A DNA stretch of 64,000 nucleotides from Microbacterium sp. MYb54. GTDB taxonomy: Bacteria; Actinomycetota; Actinomycetes; Actinomycetales; Microbacteriaceae. The stretch is taken from NCBI RefSeq assembly GCF_002979515.1, contig NZ_PCPA01000003.1, positions 62,001 to 126,000 on the forward strand, given 5' to 3'. The notes below the pieces were generated by a model. It saw only the letters and a list, made by a program, of their open reading frames with translations, did no database searches and was not told where the DNA came from. The number at the start of each line of letters is the position of its first letter. Position 1 is the stretch's first letter. Positions 23,794 through 32,419 of the stretch are shown here, one piece after another. The position numbers and the translations under genes are program-made.

Positions 23794-25428
23794 ATGAACC
23801 GTCGTCTCATCCGCGCCGCCGCCATCGCGCTGCCGCTCGTCCTCGCAGGGAGCCTCGCCGCCTGCGCGTCGACGCCCGCCCCGGCGAACTCGCCAGCAGA
23901 AGGCGGCGACCCCGTCACCGGGGGAACGCTCACCTACCTCGAGCACCAGGCGTACACGAACCTGTACCCGCCGCAGGCCGGCTTCTACCCGAACGGCGGC
24001 ATCGTGAACAACATCGCCGCCCGTCTCACCTGGCAGAATCCGGACACGCTCGAGATCGAGCCGTGGATCGCCTCGGACTGGACGGTGAACGACGATGCGA
24101 CCGAGTACACGTTCAATCTGAACCCCGACGTCACGTTCTCGGACGGCACGGTGCTCGACGCCGCGGCCGTGAAGAAGAACTTCGACACCTACGGCCTGGG
24201 CGATGCGGAGCGCGGCCTCACCGTCTCCGAGGCGATCAACAACTACGCCAGCAGCGAGGTGGTCGACGACGACACCGTCACGTTCCACTTCACCGCCCCG
24301 TCACCCGGTTTCCTGCAGGCGACCTCGACCATCAACTCCGGCCTCCTGTCGCCGGAGACGCTCGACGGCACGATCGAGGACTTCGGTGCGGGCAATGCCG
24401 CCGAGATCGTCGGATCAGGTCCGTTCACGGTCACGGGCGAGAAGCTCGGCACCGAGTACACGCTCACCGCCCGCGACGACTACGACTGGGGCCCCGACAG
24501 CGTCGACAACGACGGCCGCCCCTACCTCGATGCCGTGCACGTGCTGATCACTCCGGAGGACTCGGTGCGCATCGGCTCGCTGCTCGCCGGCCAGGCCGAC
24601 TACGTCCGCTACGTGCAGGCGTTCGATGAGGACCGCGTCGAGAGCGCCGGCTTCACGCTCTACGCCCCGCAGACCCGCGGCGTGAACAACTCGATCGCGC
24701 TGCGCCCCGAGAACCCGCTGCTCTCCGACATCCGCGTGCGACAGGCGATCATCGCCGCCGTGAACGCGCAGGAGGTCGTGGACACCCTCTTCACCGAGAA
24801 CTACCCGGTGGCGACCTCGGTGCTGTCCTCCCAGGCGCTCGGCTACAAGGACGAGTCGGAGCACTACGAGTACGACCCGAAAAAGGCCGCGAAGCTCCTC
24901 GACGAGGCCGGATGGAAGCCCGGCGCCGACGGCATCCGCGAGAAGGACGGCGAGCGCCTGTCGATCACGGTCTACGAGGCGAAGCCGCAACCGCTGTCGA
25001 AGCAGACTCTCGAACTCGTCGCGCAGCAGCTGACGAAGGTGGGTGTCGAGCTCTCGGTCAAGCCCGGTGATGCCGGCAGCTACGCGGAGGACACCCGCGA
25101 CCCGCTGAAGACCGGCTTCTACCACTCGATGGTCGGTCGCGCGGATCTCGACGTGATCAAGAGCCAGTACTTCACGAAGAACCGTGACGTGCTGATCTCG
25201 AAGGATGCGAAGCTCGACGAACTGCTCCTCGCCGTGGCATCCGAGCCCGATGCCGACAAGCGCGTCGCCGCCTCCCAGGCCGTGCAGGACTACATCGCCG
25301 AGCAGGCCTACGTGATCCCGCTGTTCGAGGAGCCGCAGGTGTACGGCACCGCGACCTACGTGCACGGCGTCGCCTTCGAGTCGGTGGGACGCCCGACGTT
25401 CTCCGGCGTCTGGCTCGCCGAGCACTGA
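23794..25428 (+). CDS. ABC transporter substrate-binding lipoprotein, oligopeptide type (KPN_01854-like)
   Basis: A 544-residue family-5 solute-binding protein. The signal peptide ends in the lipobox L-A-A-C (Cys about residue 28). The fold marks include G-G-T-L-T-Y-L-E, E-P-W-I-A-S-D-W-T, V-T-F-S-D-G-T and G-S-G-P-F-T-V-T. The gene order (LLM enzyme, this protein, two permeases, fused ATPase, second LLM, CMD protein, peroxidase-like protein) matches the set that defines the TIGR04028/KPN_01854 binding-protein family as I remember it. Strong AGGAGG site. The ligand is unknown. Confidence 0.88.
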   Translation: MNRRLIRAAAIALPLVLAGSLAACASTPAPANSPAEGGDPVTGGTLTYLEHQAYTNLYPPQAGFYPNGGIVNNIAARLTWQNPDTLEIEPWIASDWTVNDDATEYTFNLNPDVTFSDGTVLDAAAVKKNFDTYGLGDAERGLTVSEAINNYASSEVVDDDTVTFHFTAPSPGFLQATSTINSGLLSPETLDGTIEDFGAGNAAEIVGSGPFTVTGEKLGTEYTLTARDDYDWGPDSVDNDGRPYLDAVHVLITPEDSVRIGSLLAGQADYVRYVQAFDEDRVESAGFTLYAPQTRGVNNSIALRPENPLLSDIRVRQAIIAAVNAQEVVDTLFTENYPVATSVLSSQALGYKDESEHYEYDPKKAAKLLDEAGWKPGADGIREKDGERLSITVYEAKPQPLSKQTLELVAQQLTKVGVELSVKPGDAGSYAEDTRDPLKTGFYHSMVGRADLDVIKSQYFTKNRDVLISKDAKLDELLLAVASEPDADKRVAASQAVQDYIAEQAYVIPLFEEPQVYGTATYVHGVAFESVGRPTFSGVWLAEH

Positions 25429-25444
25429 TCGGCATGGTGCATCG

Positions 25445-26425
25445 ATGACGTTCGTCCTCCGACGAGCCGGGCAGGCCGCGATCGTTCTGATCGCGGCCTT
25501 CACGGCCACCTTCTTCCTGCTGCAGCTGCTGCCGGGTGATGCGATCCTGATCAAGTTCTCCGACCCCAGTCTCGGGCTGTCGCCGGACCAGCTCGACAGC
25601 ATCCGCACCACCTACGGCGCAGACCTGCCCTGGTGGGAGCAGTACGTGCACGCGGGTCTCGGCTTCCTCGCCGGGGACTTCGGCTTCTCGACGCAGTTCG
25701 GCACACCGGTGCTGACGATGCTCGCCGAGGCGCTCCCCGCGACACTGCTGCTGGCGTCGCTCGGACTCGTCGTGGCACTTCTGCTGGCCGTCCTGATCGC
25801 AGGACTCTCCTCGCTCGCGCCGTTCGCGTGGCTGCGCGACGGCCTCCGCCAGGTGCCGGGCCTGTTCGTGGCGGTGCCGGTGTTCTGGCTCGGCATCCTG
25901 CTCATCCAGGTGTTCTCGTTCGGGCTCGGGTGGGTGCCGATCGTCGGCGCCGACCCGGTGAGCGGACTCATCCTTCCGGTGCTCACGCTCGCGGTCCCGA
26001 TCTCGGCGCCGCTGGCACAGGTGCTGGTGCGGGCGGTCGACCAGGTGCAGGCGCAGCCGTTCGTGACGGTGGTCCGGGCGAAGGGCGCACCGCCGCTGTG
26101 GGTGCTCACACGCTCGGTCGCCCGCAATGCCGCCGTGCCGACCCTGACGATCGCCGGCGTGCTGTTCGGCGAACTCGTCGGGGGAGCGGTCGTCACCGAG
26201 ACCGTGTTCGGTCGCACCGGCATCGGCCGGCTGACCGAGCAGGCCGTGGCGAACCAGGACATCCCGGTGCTGCAGGGCGTGGTGCTGCTCTCGGCCCTCG
26301 GGTTCGTGATCATCAGCTTCGCCGTCGACCTCGTCACCCCGCTCATCGATCCGCGTCAGCGCACGGTCGCACGATCGACCGGGCCCCGTGCCACGCGACG
26401 AGCACCCCAGGAGGTGGCAGCATGA
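25445..26425 (+). CDS. ABC transporter permease (DppB/OppB type)
   Basis: A 326-residue oligopeptide-type permease: N-terminal helix, a large extracytoplasmic loop (L-L-P-G-D-A-I-L ... L-G-L-S-P-D-Q-L), then five helices. The coupling segment V-V-R-A-K-G-A-P-P-L and the motif E-T-V-F-G-R-T-G-I-G-R-L are diagnostic. It ends with an ATGA overlap to the next permease. Confidence 0.92.
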   Translation: MTFVLRRAGQAAIVLIAAFTATFFLLQLLPGDAILIKFSDPSLGLSPDQLDSIRTTYGADLPWWEQYVHAGLGFLAGDFGFSTQFGTPVLTMLAEALPATLLLASLGLVVALLLAVLIAGLSSLAPFAWLRDGLRQVPGLFVAVPVFWLGILLIQVFSFGLGWVPIVGADPVSGLILPVLTLAVPISAPLAQVLVRAVDQVQAQPFVTVVRAKGAPPLWVLTRSVARNAAVPTLTIAGVLFGELVGGAVVTETVFGRTGIGRLTEQAVANQDIPVLQGVVLLSALGFVIISFAVDLVTPLIDPRQRTVARSTGPRATRRAPQEVAA

Positions 26426-27354
26426 CCGCTCCCGTGACCGCAGCAGCGACTGGATCAGTGGCTGGATCAGGGATCGCCGAGACGATCGCCGAGCCCGACA
26501 CGTCGCCGACAGCGCCCGCACCGGTAAGTGCCGAGGCGCCTCGTCGCCGTGGACACCTGCGCGGCCGTGCGTGGGGCCTGTATCTTGCGTTCGCCGTGAT
26601 CGCCCTCGCCGTGCTCTGGGCGGTCATCCCCGGGGTGTTCGCACCGGGCGACCCGCTCACCGGTGTGCCGGCAGACAAGCTCCTGCCGCCGAGCGCGGCG
26701 CACTGGTTCGGCACCGACACCCTCGGCCGCGACCTGTTCGGCCGCGTCGTCCACGGTGCGGTCAACTCGCTCTCCGGTGCGCTGATCGCCGTCACGGTCG
26801 GGCTCGCCCTCGGCACCGTGCTCGGGGCGATCGCCGGGGCCGTCGGCGGGGTCGTCGACGACGTGCTGATGCGCGTGGTCGACGTGCTGTTGGCGATCCC
26901 CGGGCTCCTGCTCTCGCTGTCGGTGATCATCCTGCTCGGGTTCGGCACCGTCAACGCCGCGCTCGCGGTGGGCCTCGGCAGCGTCGCAGCCTTCGCCCGC
27001 CTGATGCGCGCCGAGGTCGCCCGGGTGCGCCGCACCGAGTACGTCGAGGCAGGCTTCGGCAGCGGGGGCACCTTCTTCGCGGTGCTCCGCCGTCACGTGC
27101 TGCCGAACTCGCTCACCCCGATCGTCGCCCTCGCCGCACTGCAGTTCGGTACCGCGATCCTGGCGATCTCCACTCTCGGGTTCCTCGGCTACGGCGCGCC
27201 GCCTCCCACCCCCGAGTGGGGGTTGCTGATCGCCGAGGGCCGCAACTACGTCGGTACCGCCTGGTGGCTCACGGCCCTTCCGGGCCTCATCGTCGTCGCC
27301 GTGGTGCTCAGCGCCAACCGGATCAGCCACCGTATCGGAAGGAACGCCCGATGA
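26422..27354 (+). CDS. ABC transporter permease (DppC/OppC type)
   Basis: A 310-residue partner permease. The N-terminus has about 45 polar residues rich in A, T and P before the first helix. H-W-F-G-T-D-T-L-G-R-D-L-F is the OppC signature; the coupling region Y-V-E-A-G-F-G-S-G-G and the ending E-W-G-L-L-I-A-E-G-R match the family. It overlaps both neighbours by 4 bases. Confidence 0.92.
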   Translation: MTAPVTAAATGSVAGSGIAETIAEPDTSPTAPAPVSAEAPRRRGHLRGRAWGLYLAFAVIALAVLWAVIPGVFAPGDPLTGVPADKLLPPSAAHWFGTDTLGRDLFGRVVHGAVNSLSGALIAVTVGLALGTVLGAIAGAVGGVVDDVLMRVVDVLLAIPGLLLSLSVIILLGFGTVNAALAVGLGSVAAFARLMRAEVARVRRTEYVEAGFGSGGTFFAVLRRHVLPNSLTPIVALAALQFGTAILAISTLGFLGYGAPPPTPEWGLLIAEGRNYVGTAWWLTALPGLIVVAVVLSANRISHRIGRNAR

Positions 27355-28976
27355 GTGCTTTGGCCGTACTCGCAGCGACGGATCTGCGGATCTCTTACGC
27401 CGGCCGCGAGGTCGTGCACGGCGTCTCGTTCGAGATCGCCGAGGGGGAGACCCTGGCTCTCGTCGGCGAGTCGGGATCGGGCAAGTCGACGACCGCGCAC
27501 GCGCTGCTCGGCCTTCTCCCGGCCGGCGGCCGTGTCGATGGCGGCAAGGTCGTGCTCGGCGACCTCGACATCTCCGGATGGACGGATCGCGCGCTCCGAG
27601 GCATCCGCGGCGCGGAGATCGGTCTGGTGCCGCAGGACCCGACGACCTCGCTCGATCCGGTGCGTCCGATCGGTGCGCAGGTCGAGGAGATCCTGCGCCT
27701 GCACGGTCATCGGGATCGGCGTTCGCGTCGTGCGCGGGCCATCGAACTCCTCGACCGCGTCGGCATCGACGACCCCGACCTGCGCGCCCGCCAGTACCCG
27801 CACGAGCTCTCCGGCGGCATGCGGCAGCGTGTGCTGATCGCGACCGCCATCGCGTTGCGCCCGCGTCTGCTGATCGCCGACGAACCGACCAGCGCCCTCG
27901 ACGCGACAGTGCAGCGCAAGGTGCTCGACCTGCTCGACGAGCTGCAGCGTGAGGAAGGCACCAGCATCCTGCTCGTGACCCACGACCTCGGCGTCGCTGC
28001 CGATCGGGCCGAGCGACTCGTCGTGCTCAAAGACGGACGGATCGTCGAGCATGGACCGAGCGATACGGTGCTCGCCGCCCCGTCCGATGCGTACACGAGG
28101 CAGCTGCTCGCCGACGCTCCCGCATTCGCGACGGGTTTCCGTCGGCCCGATGCGCCGCCGTTCCTGCGGGACGCTTCGGCGGTGGCGGCGGAGAACCCTT
28201 ACGCGATCATCGGCGAGGGCCTCGTGAAGGAGTTCCGGGTCGCAGGGCGCGAGCGCTTCCGCGCCGTCGACGATGTCTCATTCCGGGTGCGCAGGGGTAC
28301 GACGCATGCACTCGTGGGGGAGTCGGGGTCGGGCAAGACGACGACGGCGCGGCTGATCACCCGGTTCCACCAGCCGGATGCCGGGACGATCGAGATCGCC
28401 GGGGAAGATGTGACCCACGCCAAACGTGAGCAGCTGCGGGCGCTGCGCCGGCGCATCCAACTCGTCTACCAGAACCCGTTCGCCTCGTTGGATCCGCGGC
28501 AGCAGATCGTCGACATCGTGGCCGAGCCGCTGCAGAGCTTCCAGGTCGGCAGCCGTGCCGAGCGCAGGGATCGCGCCCTCGCGCTCATCGACAGGGTCTC
28601 GCTGCCGTCCGACGTCGCACGCCGCACCCCGCGTGAGCTTTCGGGTGGGCAGCGGCAGCGGGTGGCGATCGCCAGGGCGCTCGCGATCGACCCGGAGATC
28701 GTCGTGCTCGATGAGGCGGTCTCAGCCCTCGACGTCACCGTGCAGGCACGCATCCTCGAGCTGCTCACGTCGCTGCAGGCTGAACTCGGACTCACCTACC
28801 TCTTCATCTCGCACGACCTCGCGGTGGTGCGCAGGATCAGTCACACGGTCTCGGTGATGCGCCGCGGCCGGATCGTCGAGGAGGGGCTGACCGAAGGCCT
28901 CTTCCACGACCCGCAGCACGACTACACCAGGGAACTGCTCGCCGCGGTACCCGGACGAACGGAGACCGTCGTATGA
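27351..28976 (+). CDS. ABC transporter ATP-binding protein, fused DppD-DppF type
   Basis: A 541-residue protein with two complete ATPase domains. Domain 1 (about 1-255) has Walker [10 protein letters not shown], signature L-S-G-G-M-R-Q-R and Walker B L-L-I-A-D-E-P. Domain 2 (about 275-541) has [17 protein letters not shown] and I-V-V-L-D-E-A, with Ala where Pro usually follows Glu. Each domain ends in the Opp-type C-terminal extension ([15 protein letters not shown]). It powers the two preceding permeases and overlaps the next gene by 4 bases. Confidence 0.93.
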   Translation: MSALAVLAATDLRISYAGREVVHGVSFEIAEGETLALVGESGSGKSTTAHALLGLLPAGGRVDGGKVVLGDLDISGWTDRALRGIRGAEIGLVPQDPTTSLDPVRPIGAQVEEILRLHGHRDRRSRRARAIELLDRVGIDDPDLRARQYPHELSGGMRQRVLIATAIALRPRLLIADEPTSALDATVQRKVLDLLDELQREEGTSILLVTHDLGVAADRAERLVVLKDGRIVEHGPSDTVLAAPSDAYTRQLLADAPAFATGFRRPDAPPFLRDASAVAAENPYAIIGEGLVKEFRVAGRERFRAVDDVSFRVRRGTTHALVGESGSGKTTTARLITRFHQPDAGTIEIAGEDVTHAKREQLRALRRRIQLVYQNPFASLDPRQQIVDIVAEPLQSFQVGSRAERRDRALALIDRVSLPSDVARRTPRELSGGQRQRVAIARALAIDPEIVVLDEAVSALDVTVQARILELLTSLQAELGLTYLFISHDLAVVRRISHTVSVMRRGRIVEEGLTEGLFHDPQHDYTRELLAAVPGRTETVV

Positions 28977-30013
28977 CCGCCGCACCCACTGTCGCCTTCT
29001 TCACGCGCCTGCTCGATGACGCGTCGCCCGCCGAACGCTATGCGCTGGCGACGGCGCAGATCCAGCAGGCCGAGCGTCACGGGATCGGACGGGCCTGGGT
29101 CGCTCAGCACCACTTCCACGCGGCCGAGGGCGGGCTGCCGTCGCCGCTGGTTTTCCTCGCGCACGTCGCCGCAGTGACCCGAGGCATCCGCCTCGGTACC
29201 GGGGTGATCACGCTGCCGCTGGAGGATCCGGTGCGGGTGGCCGAGGATGCCGTGGTCGCCGATCTGCTCTCCGGGGGGCGAGTGGATCTGGGCCTCGGCA
29301 GCGGCGGAACCCCGTCGTCGTTCGTGCCGTTCGGGGAGGACGTGCGTGACAAGGGCCCGACCTACGACCGCAAGCTGCGGAGCCTGCTCGACGGCCTCGC
29401 GGGCCGTGATGTCGGTGCGGGCAACACCCTCTACCCGGATGCCGGAGACCTCGCCGACCGCGTCTGGCAGGCCACCTTCTCGGTGCCCGGTGGGCATCGG
29501 GCCGGCATCAACGGGCACGGGCTGCTACTCTCCCGCACACAGCCGCGCCGCGCCGATCGTCTGCACGCGCCGCTGTCGGAGCTGCAGGATCCCATCATCG
29601 ATGCATATCTCGATGCTCTGCCCGACGACGTCGAACCGCGGATCACAGCCTCGCGCACCGTGTTCGTCGCCGATGACCGGGCTGAAGCCCTGCGGTTCGC
29701 CGAGGTCGGTCTGCGCCGGGCGGCCGAGGGGTTCCGCCGTCAAGGACAGACGATCCCCGGCGACACCATCGACGAGTTGATCGCCGCGCTCGACACGCAC
29801 CTGGGCACGCCGGAGGAGGTGGCGCAGTCGCTCGCCGCCGACACCACTCTCGCCCGTGCGACCGAGGTGGCCTTCCAAGTGCACTCGGTCGATGCTCCGC
29901 ACGAGCACGTGCTGCGCTCGATCGCGCTCTTCGCCGACGAGGTCGCCCCGGCCCTCGGCTACACGCTCACCCCTTCCGCCGAAGACAACCTCACCCTCAA
30001 GGAGAACGCATGA
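28973..30013 (+). CDS. FMN-dependent luciferase-like monooxygenase (KPN_01858-like)
   Basis: A 346-residue LLM enzyme of the bacterial-luciferase branch, shorter than and unlike the one at 22232. R-A-W-V-A-Q-H-H-F-H carries the active-site His pair, and L-G-T-G-V-I-T-L-P-L and D-L-G-L-G-S-G-G-T are flavin-phosphate loops. The cluster context matches the putative monooxygenase family TIGR04027 (from memory). It overlaps the ATPase and CMD genes by 4 bases each, so reduced-flavin chemistry is tied to uptake. Confidence 0.87.
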   Translation: MTAAPTVAFFTRLLDDASPAERYALATAQIQQAERHGIGRAWVAQHHFHAAEGGLPSPLVFLAHVAAVTRGIRLGTGVITLPLEDPVRVAEDAVVADLLSGGRVDLGLGSGGTPSSFVPFGEDVRDKGPTYDRKLRSLLDGLAGRDVGAGNTLYPDAGDLADRVWQATFSVPGGHRAGINGHGLLLSRTQPRRADRLHAPLSELQDPIIDAYLDALPDDVEPRITASRTVFVADDRAEALRFAEVGLRRAAEGFRRQGQTIPGDTIDELIAALDTHLGTPEEVAQSLAADTTLARATEVAFQVHSVDAPHEHVLRSIALFADEVAPALGYTLTPSAEDNLTLKENA

Positions 30014-30651
30014 CCGACGACATCGTGGACCGGATCGTGGAGGTGACGCCGGAGCTCGATGCGCTGCGCCGCCGCCGCCCCGTCACCAGGGAGCAGCTGC
30101 AGGCGAGCTTCGACGCCCTGTTCCGTCCGGTGACGATCGAGCACGTCTCGCTGTCGGAGCGCGACCTCGTTGCGGCGTTCGCCACGGGGCTGGCCGGCGC
30201 CGAGGACGCGACCGCGGGCTTCTATGCCGCCCGCGCGCAGGCGGCAGATCCGCAGCGGGCCACCGTCGTGCTCGCGGAGGCGGCCGACGCAGCAGTCAGC
30301 GGCCCGTTCGGTGCCTACACCGAGTTGGGGCTCCAGAGCGAGAACACCGAGGGGGAGCGCTATGCGCCGTCCGATGCGGTCATCGCACTCGTCGGAGAAC
30401 GACTCTCCGCGGCCCTCGCGCACACGCACCTGCTGGTGTTCCGGCCCCGTGAATCGTCGAGTGCAGACCTCGGCCGGCTGCTCGATGCGGGCTGGTCGAC
30501 GGACGGGATCGTGACGCTGTCGCAGCTGGTGTCGTTCCTCGCCTTCCAGCAACGGGTCGTCACCGGACTCCGAGTGCTCGCCGCCGCAGGACTCGCCACC
30601 GCGACCGAGACCGAGACGACCGAGATCTCCGAGGAGGAGGAAGCCGCATGA
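30010..30651 (+). CDS. CMD domain protein (Avi_7170-like)
   Basis: A 213-residue protein without cysteines at the AhpD catalytic site. The C-terminal half (T-L-S-Q-L-V-S-F-L-A-F-Q-Q-R-V-V-T-G-L-R) resembles the last helices of carboxymuconolactone-decarboxylase/AhpD-like proteins. The position immediately before a CxxC-containing partner suggests a two-subunit complex, with this subunit non-redox. Corresponds to TIGR04029 by context (from memory). Function unknown. Confidence 0.75.
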   Translation: MTDDIVDRIVEVTPELDALRRRRPVTREQLQASFDALFRPVTIEHVSLSERDLVAAFATGLAGAEDATAGFYAARAQAADPQRATVVLAEAADAAVSGPFGAYTELGLQSENTEGERYAPSDAVIALVGERLSAALAHTHLLVFRPRESSSADLGRLLDAGWSTDGIVTLSQLVSFLAFQQRVVTGLRVLAAAGLATATETETTEISEEEEAA

Positions 30652-31256
30652 CCGCCGAACAGACCGTGCTCCGCCACGATGACGCCCCGCACCCGCATGA
30701 GTTCACCCGCGGGGAGGTCGGCTGGGTCCCGCATCTGGAACCCCTCGCGGAAGAGGAGCTGACCGAGCGGCACTACGACGGCCTCGTCGAGGCGGCCAGG
30801 GCGAAGAACGACTACTTCCGTCTGCTCGCGCGCGACCCCGAAGTGCTCAGGGCGCGGACTCTCGTCGACAAGGACATCTTCTACAACGCTGCGGAGGGCC
30901 TTCCTCGGGCCGACCGCGAGCTCGCGGCGACCGCGGCATCCCGTCGCAACGGCTGCGTGTTCTGCGCATCGGTGCACTCGCGTTTCGCCGCACACCACAG
31001 CAAGCGCGTGGAGGATGTCGATCTGCTGCTCGACGAAGGCATCGACGCCGATCTCGGCGAGCGGTGGAACGCGATCGTCGCCGCTTCGGTCGCGCTCACT
31101 GATACCCCGAGTGCGTTCGGGGAGGACGAGATCGCACGTCTGCGCGCTGCCGGGCTCGACGACCTCGAGGTGGCCGACGTGATCCACGGCGCCGCGTTCT
31201 TCAACTGGGCCAACCGGCTGATGCTGTCGATCGGACGGCCGGTGGCTCCGGTCTGA
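30648..31256 (+). CDS. Alkylhydroperoxidase-like (AhpD) domain protein (Avi_7169-like)
   Basis: A 202-residue CMD/AhpD-fold protein with the redox motif Cys103-V-F-Cys106-A-S-V-His110, the CxxC...H arrangement of AhpD peroxidases. The N-terminal half (H-P-H-E-F-T-R-G-E-V-G-W-V-P) is specific to this subfamily. It is the last gene of the importer/monooxygenase operon and may remove peroxide leaked by flavin enzymes or act directly on the substrate (inference). Confidence 0.85.
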   Translation: MTAEQTVLRHDDAPHPHEFTRGEVGWVPHLEPLAEEELTERHYDGLVEAARAKNDYFRLLARDPEVLRARTLVDKDIFYNAAEGLPRADRELAATAASRRNGCVFCASVHSRFAAHHSKRVEDVDLLLDEGIDADLGERWNAIVAASVALTDTPSAFGEDEIARLRAAGLDDLEVADVIHGAAFFNWANRLMLSIGRPVAPV

Positions 31257-31267
31257 CCCCGAGTCCT

Positions 31268-32266
31268 TCAGGACTGCGGGCGCTCGTGCGGGCCGCACGA
31301 CTCGCGGAGGATGAGCTCGAACGGTGCGGTCTCGTGGACGGGGAGGTCAGCTGGTCCGGTGAGGAGGGCGATCACCCGCTCCGCCATCTCCGGCACCGGC
31401 TGACGCACCGTCGTGAGCGGGGGATACGTATAGGCGGAATGCTCCGTGCCGTCGAACCCGGTCACGGCGACGTCGTCGGGGATCGCAAGGCCGAGGCGGT
31501 GGCACGCGAACATCACGCCGTGGGCCTGCTCGTCCGTGGAGCAGTAGAAAGCGCGGGGTCGCGAGGGTCGCGCGAGCACGTCGAGGGCGACCTGGGCCGC
31601 GTGCGCGCGGGAGATCTCGGTCTGCAGCTCCGTCGTCTCGACCACGACGCCGCTCGCCTCGATCGCGCGGAAGAACCCGTCGCGATGCTGGCGGGATCCG
31701 GCCGAGTCGCTCGGTCCGTTGAGCAGGGCGATCGAGCGGTAGCCGTGACCGATCAGATGGGCGGTCGCGGCCTCGGCTGCGGCGCGGTAGTCGATCGAGA
31801 TCGATGATGCCTGCTGCCCTGGGGCGACGGGGTGCAGCACCGCGATCGGGATGCCCGCATCCGTGAAGGCGCGCAGATCAGGGGTGTCCGACATCGACAC
31901 CATGACGACCGAGTCCACGCGTCGCTCCACGAAGGCCGCGACGTGCGAGTGCTCTCTTTCGACGTCGAGCCCCGAGTCTCCGATCAGCAGGAGGTTGCCC
32001 TGCGCTGCCGCCGCCTCTTCGAGCGCGCGGGCGAGCTCGCCGAAGAACCTGTTGGCGATATCAGGCACGATCAGGCCGATCGACTGCGTCTTGCCGAAGC
32101 TCAGCGCGCGGGCCAGGGCGTTGGGGCGGTAGCTGAGTTCGGTCGCGGCCTGCAACACCTTCTCCCGCGTCGCGGGGGAGACGTTGCGCGGACCGTTGTT
32201 GAACACGTAGCTCACGACGGCCGTGGAAGTGCCGGCTCTATCAGCTACGTCCTTGGCGGTTGACAT
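31268..32266 (-). CDS. LacI family transcriptional regulator
   Basis: A 332-residue repressor: LacI HTH at residues 1-50 (T-A-K-D-V-A-D-R-A-G-T-S-T-A-V-V-S-Y-V-F) with hinge-helix L-A-R-A-L, then a ribose-binding-like effector domain (Q-S-I-G-L-I-V-P-D-I-A, S-I-A-L-L-N-G-P). It diverges from the CUT1 importer and nucleoside hydrolase. One operator-like sequence lies 13 bp upstream of its own start and two lie at the importer promoter, so it should control both. The effector is probably a nucleoside or its sugar (inference). Confidence 0.9.
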   Translation of the reverse strand: MSTAKDVADRAGTSTAVVSYVFNNGPRNVSPATREKVLQAATELSYRPNALARALSFGKTQSIGLIVPDIANRFFGELARALEEAAAAQGNLLLIGDSGLDVEREHSHVAAFVERRVDSVVMVSMSDTPDLRAFTDAGIPIAVLHPVAPGQQASSISIDYRAAAEAATAHLIGHGYRSIALLNGPSDSAGSRQHRDGFFRAIEASGVVVETTELQTEISRAHAAQVALDVLARPSRPRAFYCSTDEQAHGVMFACHRLGLAIPDDVAVTGFDGTEHSAYTYPPLTTVRQPVPEMAERVIALLTGPADLPVHETAPFELILRESCGPHERPQS

Positions 32267-32278
32267 GCCGTTCCCCCC

Positions 32279-32292
32279 ACTAAGCGGTTAGA
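32279..32292. promoter_or_regulatory. LacI-type operator, regulator side
   Basis: ACTAAGCGGTTAGA has palindromic CTAA/TTAG arms around a central CG. It sits just upstream of the LacI gene's ribosome binding site, where it could autoregulate that gene. Confidence 0.6.
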
Positions 32293-32333
32293 TTCACCGG
32301 TGTCAGGCTAGCACCGGGCCTGCCGATACTCAC

Positions 32334-32362
32334 TTGATTCGATGTCCATCTCGGACTATAGT
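32334..32362 (+). promoter_or_regulatory. Promoter of the nucleoside-importer operon
   Basis: TTGATT (32334-32339), a 17-bp spacer and TATAGT (32357-32362) form a near-consensus promoter. The -10 box lies within a perfect 12-bp palindrome GGACTATAGTCC (32353-32364). Confidence 0.7.
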
Positions 32363-32365
32363 CCA

Positions 32366-32392
32366 TCTAACCGCATCGTCTAACCGCATAGA
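32366..32392. promoter_or_regulatory. Twin LacI-type operators, importer side
   Basis: TCTAACCGCATCGT (32366-32379) and TCTAACCGCATAGA (32379-32392) repeat with 13-bp periodicity directly downstream of the -10 box. The second is a palindrome (TCTA/TAGA) centred on CG, typical of LacI-family sites. Confidence 0.65.
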
Positions 32393-32419
32393 TTCAATGC
32401 TCGTTCAAGGGAGAAGAAC

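Noticed and set aside
32353..32364. GGACTATAGTCC as a separate operator.
   Set aside because: It contains the -10 hexamer and is not repeated elsewhere in the region; symmetry may be incidental, so it is noted only within the promoter entry.
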